Assembly: GCA_021740825.1 (NCBI GenBank)
Contig: JAIOZA010000007.1
Coordinates: forward strand, 1-64,000
Source: Bacteroidia bacterium
GTDB taxonomy: Bacteria > Bacteroidota > Bacteroidia > B-17B0 > Aurantibacillaceae
DNA length: 64,000 nt
Direction of reading: 5' to 3'
Part shown: positions 61,193 through 64,000 of the stretch, in pieces
Position numbering within the stretch: position 1 is the stretch's first letter
Layout: each line of letters starts with the position of its first letter
Position numbers and translations under genes: made by a program
The notes under the pieces: generated by a model
Told to the model about the DNA's origin: nothing
Database searches by the model: none
What the model saw: only the letters and a program-made list of their open reading frames with translations

Positions 61193-62527
61193 ATGAAATT
61201 CATCCAAATAATTGCTATACTAACTTTTCCAATATTTGTATTAGCTCAAAAAAATAAGGTTCAAGGAGCTTGGAGGGCATTAAGTGATTTTGAATATACG
61301 TTAGCCGAAAGTCCAGATATTTCTTACTTAATGAAAGCTAAAGAGAATATAGATTTGGCAGCAACTAATGAAGAAACTAAAAATCAAGTTAAAACTTACA
61401 GTTACAGATTTAGAATTTACATGCATTTATTTGCTGAAAATTTAAAAGCTGAGGATAAAAAATTATTGTCGAGCATTAATGATAAAAACGAAAGATTACA
61501 AACTGCTTATGGTAATGTTTCTATTTTAGAATTTGTAGAAGCCTCAAAAAGCTTAGATAACTTGCAAGAATTAGATTCAAAAATGATTGAAAAATTATCG
61601 AAAAGTGATGCTAATAATTCTGAGGAGGAAGGCAAATTATTTTTGGCAGTAATGCAAATGCAAGTTTATCAATCTAATTTAGCAACTGGTAGATATAACT
61701 CAAAAAAATATGATGAGGCGGCCGATTTTTTTCATTCTTTAGCTGCTTCAAATACAAATACAACTGGTAAAAAGGATACTTCTAATTTTTATAATGCTTG
61801 TATTTCTGCTCAAAAATCTAAAAATGTTGCCAAAATTATTACCTACAACAAAAAAATGATTGACTTACAAATCGCATCACCTTATAATTATCAAACTATT
61901 TATGATGCATTTTTGTCTCAAAATGACACGTTAAATGCATTACAATATTTAAGAATTGGACGTGCTGAATTTAGTAATGATGTTTATTTAATGAATAGAG
62001 AAACGGAGGTGTTTTTAAAGAATGGTCAGCAAGAAAAGGCACTTACAAATTTGCAAATTGCAATAGAAAAAGATCCAAGTAATGCTCAATTATTTTTAGT
62101 GCTAGGTAATGTTTACGATAATTTAGCAAATCCTAAAGGAAAGAATGGGAAGGATACCACTAAACCAGCTGATTACGATAATTTAGTTGCAAAGTCAGCG
62201 CAGCATTATCAAAAGGCGATTGACCTGAAACCTTCTAATGAGGAAAGTTACTTTAATGCTTTGTATAACTTGGGAGCTTTGTATAACAATTACGGAGGAA
62301 CATTGTATAATAAATCAATGGAAAAGACAACAATTGCATCAGTTGCAAAAAAACAAAAGGATTTAGATTTAAGTAGTATGGAGTATTACAAAAAAGCAAT
62401 ACCATTTTTAGAACAAGCACTAGTTATTAAACCAACTGATAGAGCTGCTCTTACAGCACTTAGAAAGTTATATTTATTAACAGGCAACGAGGCAAAAGGA
62501 AAAGAGTTAAGCGATAAATTAAAATAA
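61193..62527 (+). CDS. Secreted TPR protein 2, paralogous arrangement
   Basis: 444 codons, with a signal peptide (KFIQIIAILTFPIFVLAQK). TPR-like units include ALTNLQIAIEKDPSNAQLFL, then VLGNVYDNLANP and IPFLEQALVIKPTDRAALTALRKLYLLTGNEAK. The organisation matches the preceding gene (an N-terminal unit of stacked helices, a glycine/asparagine spacer, and a C-terminal TPR followed by LRKLYLLTG versus LRKLFLRLG there), which suggests an old tandem duplication. The two are 30 bp apart and probably co-transcribed. The function is unknown. Confidence 0.82.
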   Translation: MKFIQIIAILTFPIFVLAQKNKVQGAWRALSDFEYTLAESPDISYLMKAKENIDLAATNEETKNQVKTYSYRFRIYMHLFAENLKAEDKKLLSSINDKNERLQTAYGNVSILEFVEASKSLDNLQELDSKMIEKLSKSDANNSEEEGKLFLAVMQMQVYQSNLATGRYNSKKYDEAADFFHSLAASNTNTTGKKDTSNFYNACISAQKSKNVAKIITYNKKMIDLQIASPYNYQTIYDAFLSQNDTLNALQYLRIGRAEFSNDVYLMNRETEVFLKNGQQEKALTNLQIAIEKDPSNAQLFLVLGNVYDNLANPKGKNGKDTTKPADYDNLVAKSAQHYQKAIDLKPSNEESYFNALYNLGALYNNYGGTLYNKSMEKTTIASVAKKQKDLDLSSMEYYKKAIPFLEQALVIKPTDRAALTALRKLYLLTGNEAKGKELSDKLK

Positions 62528-62554
62528 GCCGTTAGCTTTCACATAAAATTGTAG

Positions 62555-62583
62555 CAGCACCCAACAAAAGGTGCTGTTTTTTT
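62555..62583 (+). terminator. Terminator after the TPR pair
   Basis: CAGCACC (62555-62561) pairs with GGTGCTG (62570-62576) and is followed by seven T residues. Confidence 0.85.
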
Positions 62584-62648
62584 GTTTAAACCTTTAAATA
62601 ATGCTTATATGAGTGTATTAATTATCTTTTTTAAATCAGTTATTTAGT

Positions 62649-62656
62649 TAAATTTG
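62649..62656 (+). promoter_or_regulatory. -7 promoter element of the TonB-dependent receptor gene
   Basis: TAAATTTG matches TAnnTTTG and ends 18 nt before the ATG at 62675. Confidence 0.5.
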
Positions 62657-62674
62657 CTCCACCAAAATAAAAAT

Positions 62675-64000
62675 ATGACACGTACCTTTTACACTTTTTG
62701 CTTAATATTAATTTCTTTTTTTAGTTTTTCACAAAGCGCAACAATTAGAGGTATTGTATATAATAAAGATAATGGAGAACCTGTTGCTTTTTCTAATGTA
62801 TACCTCAAGGGTACAACAATTGGTGCATCTACTGATTTGAATGGTTTTTTTTCAATTAATAAAGTTTCACCTGGAGCTTTTACTCTTTTAGTCACTAATT
62901 TAGAATTTGATACTATTTCCGAATATATAACAATTAAAGCAGGCGAAATTATTACCAAAAAATTCTATTGTTCAAAAGGTGGCGTAATGCTTAATGCAGT
63001 TGATGTAACTGCTGAGCAGTTAGAAAAAATTGAAACGCCAAATGTAGGTGTGCAAAAAATAGATCCTGTTGCAATTAATAAACTACCAAGTGTTGGTGAG
63101 CCTGATTTAGCTCAGTATCTGCAAGTTTTACCAGGAGTCGTTTTTACCGGAGATCAGGGAGGGCAATTGTATATCAGAGGAGGATTACCAATTCAAAACA
63201 AAGTTCTATTAGATGGAATGGTCATTTATAATCCATTTCACTCTATTGGTCTATTTTCAGTATTTGATAATGATATTATGAGAAGTGCTGATGTATTTAG
63301 TGCTGGTTTTGGCGCTGAGTATGGTGGAAGAACTTCATCAATTATGGATATCACTACACGAGATGGTAATAAAAAACATTTATCTGGTAAAGTTTCAGGA
63401 TCGACGTTTGGAGCGAAATTAACTTTAGAAGGTCCGTTAAAAAAATTAAAAGAAGATGGAAAAGGAAGTTCATCATTTTTATTATCAGGCAAGACATCTT
63501 ATCTACCGCAAACTTCAAAAACCTTATATCCTTATGCAAATAGAAATAATGATGATGGCTTGCCATTTTACTATACCGACCTTTATGGAAAAGTTTCATT
63601 TAATGGTGGTAACGGTAGTAAAGTAAATTTGTTTGGATATAATTTTACTGACAAAGTAGTTTATAAAGATCTAGCAAAATTTAATTGGACTTCGTTTGGT
63701 GGTGGAAGTAATTTTATTTTAATTCCTCAAAACTCTACATTATTAATTGAAGGAAATTTTGCTTATTCTCAGTATAAAATTAATTATGAAGGTTCCACTG
63801 AAACGGATAAAAAATCTAGTTCTGTTGGTGGATTTAATGGTGGATTTAATTTTTTAAAATATTTTGGACGTAATGAATTGAAATACGGATTTGAATTGGT
63901 AGGAACAAATACTAATTACGAAATTCAAACCCCAACTTTATCTAAAATAGGGTATGCTAAAAACTCTTTAGAATTAGGTGCTCACATGAAATTTAGATGG
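62675..64000 (+). CDS. TonB-dependent receptor, N-terminal part (cut by window end)
   Basis: 442 codons are visible and the frame is open at the right edge. A signal peptide (FYTFCLILISFFSFSQS) is followed by a carboxypeptidase-like regulatory domain (TIRGIVYNKDNGEPVAFSNV, then YLKGTTIGASTDLNGFFSI, about 22-110). The plug domain (about 130-235) contains LPSVGEPDLAQYLQVLPGVV, GGQLYIRGGLPIQNKVLLDG and FGAEYGGRTSSIMDI. The barrel begins after that. Such receptors import large substrates across the outer membrane using TonB energy. No SusD-like partner is visible, and the substrate is unknown. Confidence 0.92.
   Translation, partial: MTRTFYTFCLILISFFSFSQSATIRGIVYNKDNGEPVAFSNVYLKGTTIGASTDLNGFFSINKVSPGAFTLLVTNLEFDTISEYITIKAGEIITKKFYCSKGGVMLNAVDVTAEQLEKIETPNVGVQKIDPVAINKLPSVGEPDLAQYLQVLPGVVFTGDQGGQLYIRGGLPIQNKVLLDGMVIYNPFHSIGLFSVFDNDIMRSADVFSAGFGAEYGGRTSSIMDITTRDGNKKHLSGKVSGSTFGAKLTLEGPLKKLKEDGKGSSSFLLSGKTSYLPQTSKTLYPYANRNNDDGLPFYYTDLYGKVSFNGGNGSKVNLFGYNFTDKVVYKDLAKFNWTSFGGGSNFILIPQNSTLLIEGNFAYSQYKINYEGSTETDKKSSSVGGFNGGFNFLKYFGRNELKYGFELVGTNTNYEIQTPTLSKIGYAKNSLELGAHMKFRW

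Overview
The window is a strongly AT-rich chromosomal segment of a Bacteroidota bacterium, probably Flavobacteriia-like or a neighbouring class. Evidence for this is the many promoters with the Bacteroidota -7 element TAnnTTTG, a secreted protein ending in a T9SS-type sorting domain, a TonB-dependent receptor with a carboxypeptidase-like N-terminal domain, DUF4476, TlpA/DUF4369-type and OstA-like proteins, and housekeeping genes that all read as Bacteroidota versions. No rRNA, tRNA, CRISPR array or insertion sequence was recognised.

Layout. 1-6.2 kb is accessory: a cut-off GIY-YIG-like gene, a small beta-sandwich-like protein, an AbiEi/AbiEii type IV toxin-antitoxin pair, and a three-gene minus-strand unit (DUF6717-like protein, zinc HDAC-like deacetylase, NAD-dependent sirtuin). 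6.2-14 kb holds an RluF-type pseudouridine synthase, three genes for a diacetamido-uronic acid nucleotide sugar (WbpD/WbpB/WbpA-like), queE, and a minus-strand group of miaB, a four-helix-bundle protein and a sigma-54 activator. 14-30.6 kb is mostly housekeeping: topA, a T9SS cargo protein, MazG-like, PhoH, a SAM hydroxide adenosyltransferase, a vWA membrane protein, fabG, an OstA-like protein, rlmD, an ABC ATPase, plsC, gatC and a GNAT enzyme. 30.6-31.8 kb is a small accessory patch in which an ORF6N gene lies between two direct copies of a dispersed repeat. 31.8-51.4 kb carries lpxH, an M1 peptidase, a TlpA-like lipoprotein, apaG, rpsA, a sugar-1-phosphate transferase, an OmpH/Skp chaperone, an NTP pyrophosphohydrolase, dapA, an M42-like peptidase, ribH, a helicase, uvrB, tsaE and an outer-membrane barrel. 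51.5-64 kb carries clpC, gyrA, an M16 peptidase, two secreted TPR proteins and the start of a TonB-dependent receptor.

The most useful observations are: (1) an ORF6N gene bracketed by imperfect direct repeats of about 125 bp, whose core recurs as a three-hairpin element after dapA; (2) a secreted WG-repeat-like gene after uvrB that has a clear signal peptide but no ATG, GTG or TTG before it; (3) three genes (rlmD, plsC, uvrB) whose start codons sit only 4-6 nt after a -7 box, which predicts leaderless mRNAs; (4) a zinc deacetylase and a sirtuin encoded back to back; (5) a mirror-symmetric divergent promoter between phoH and the SAM hydrolase gene. I saw no clearly new multi-gene system. The deacylase unit and the repeat-flanked ORF6N cassette are the best candidates for follow-up.
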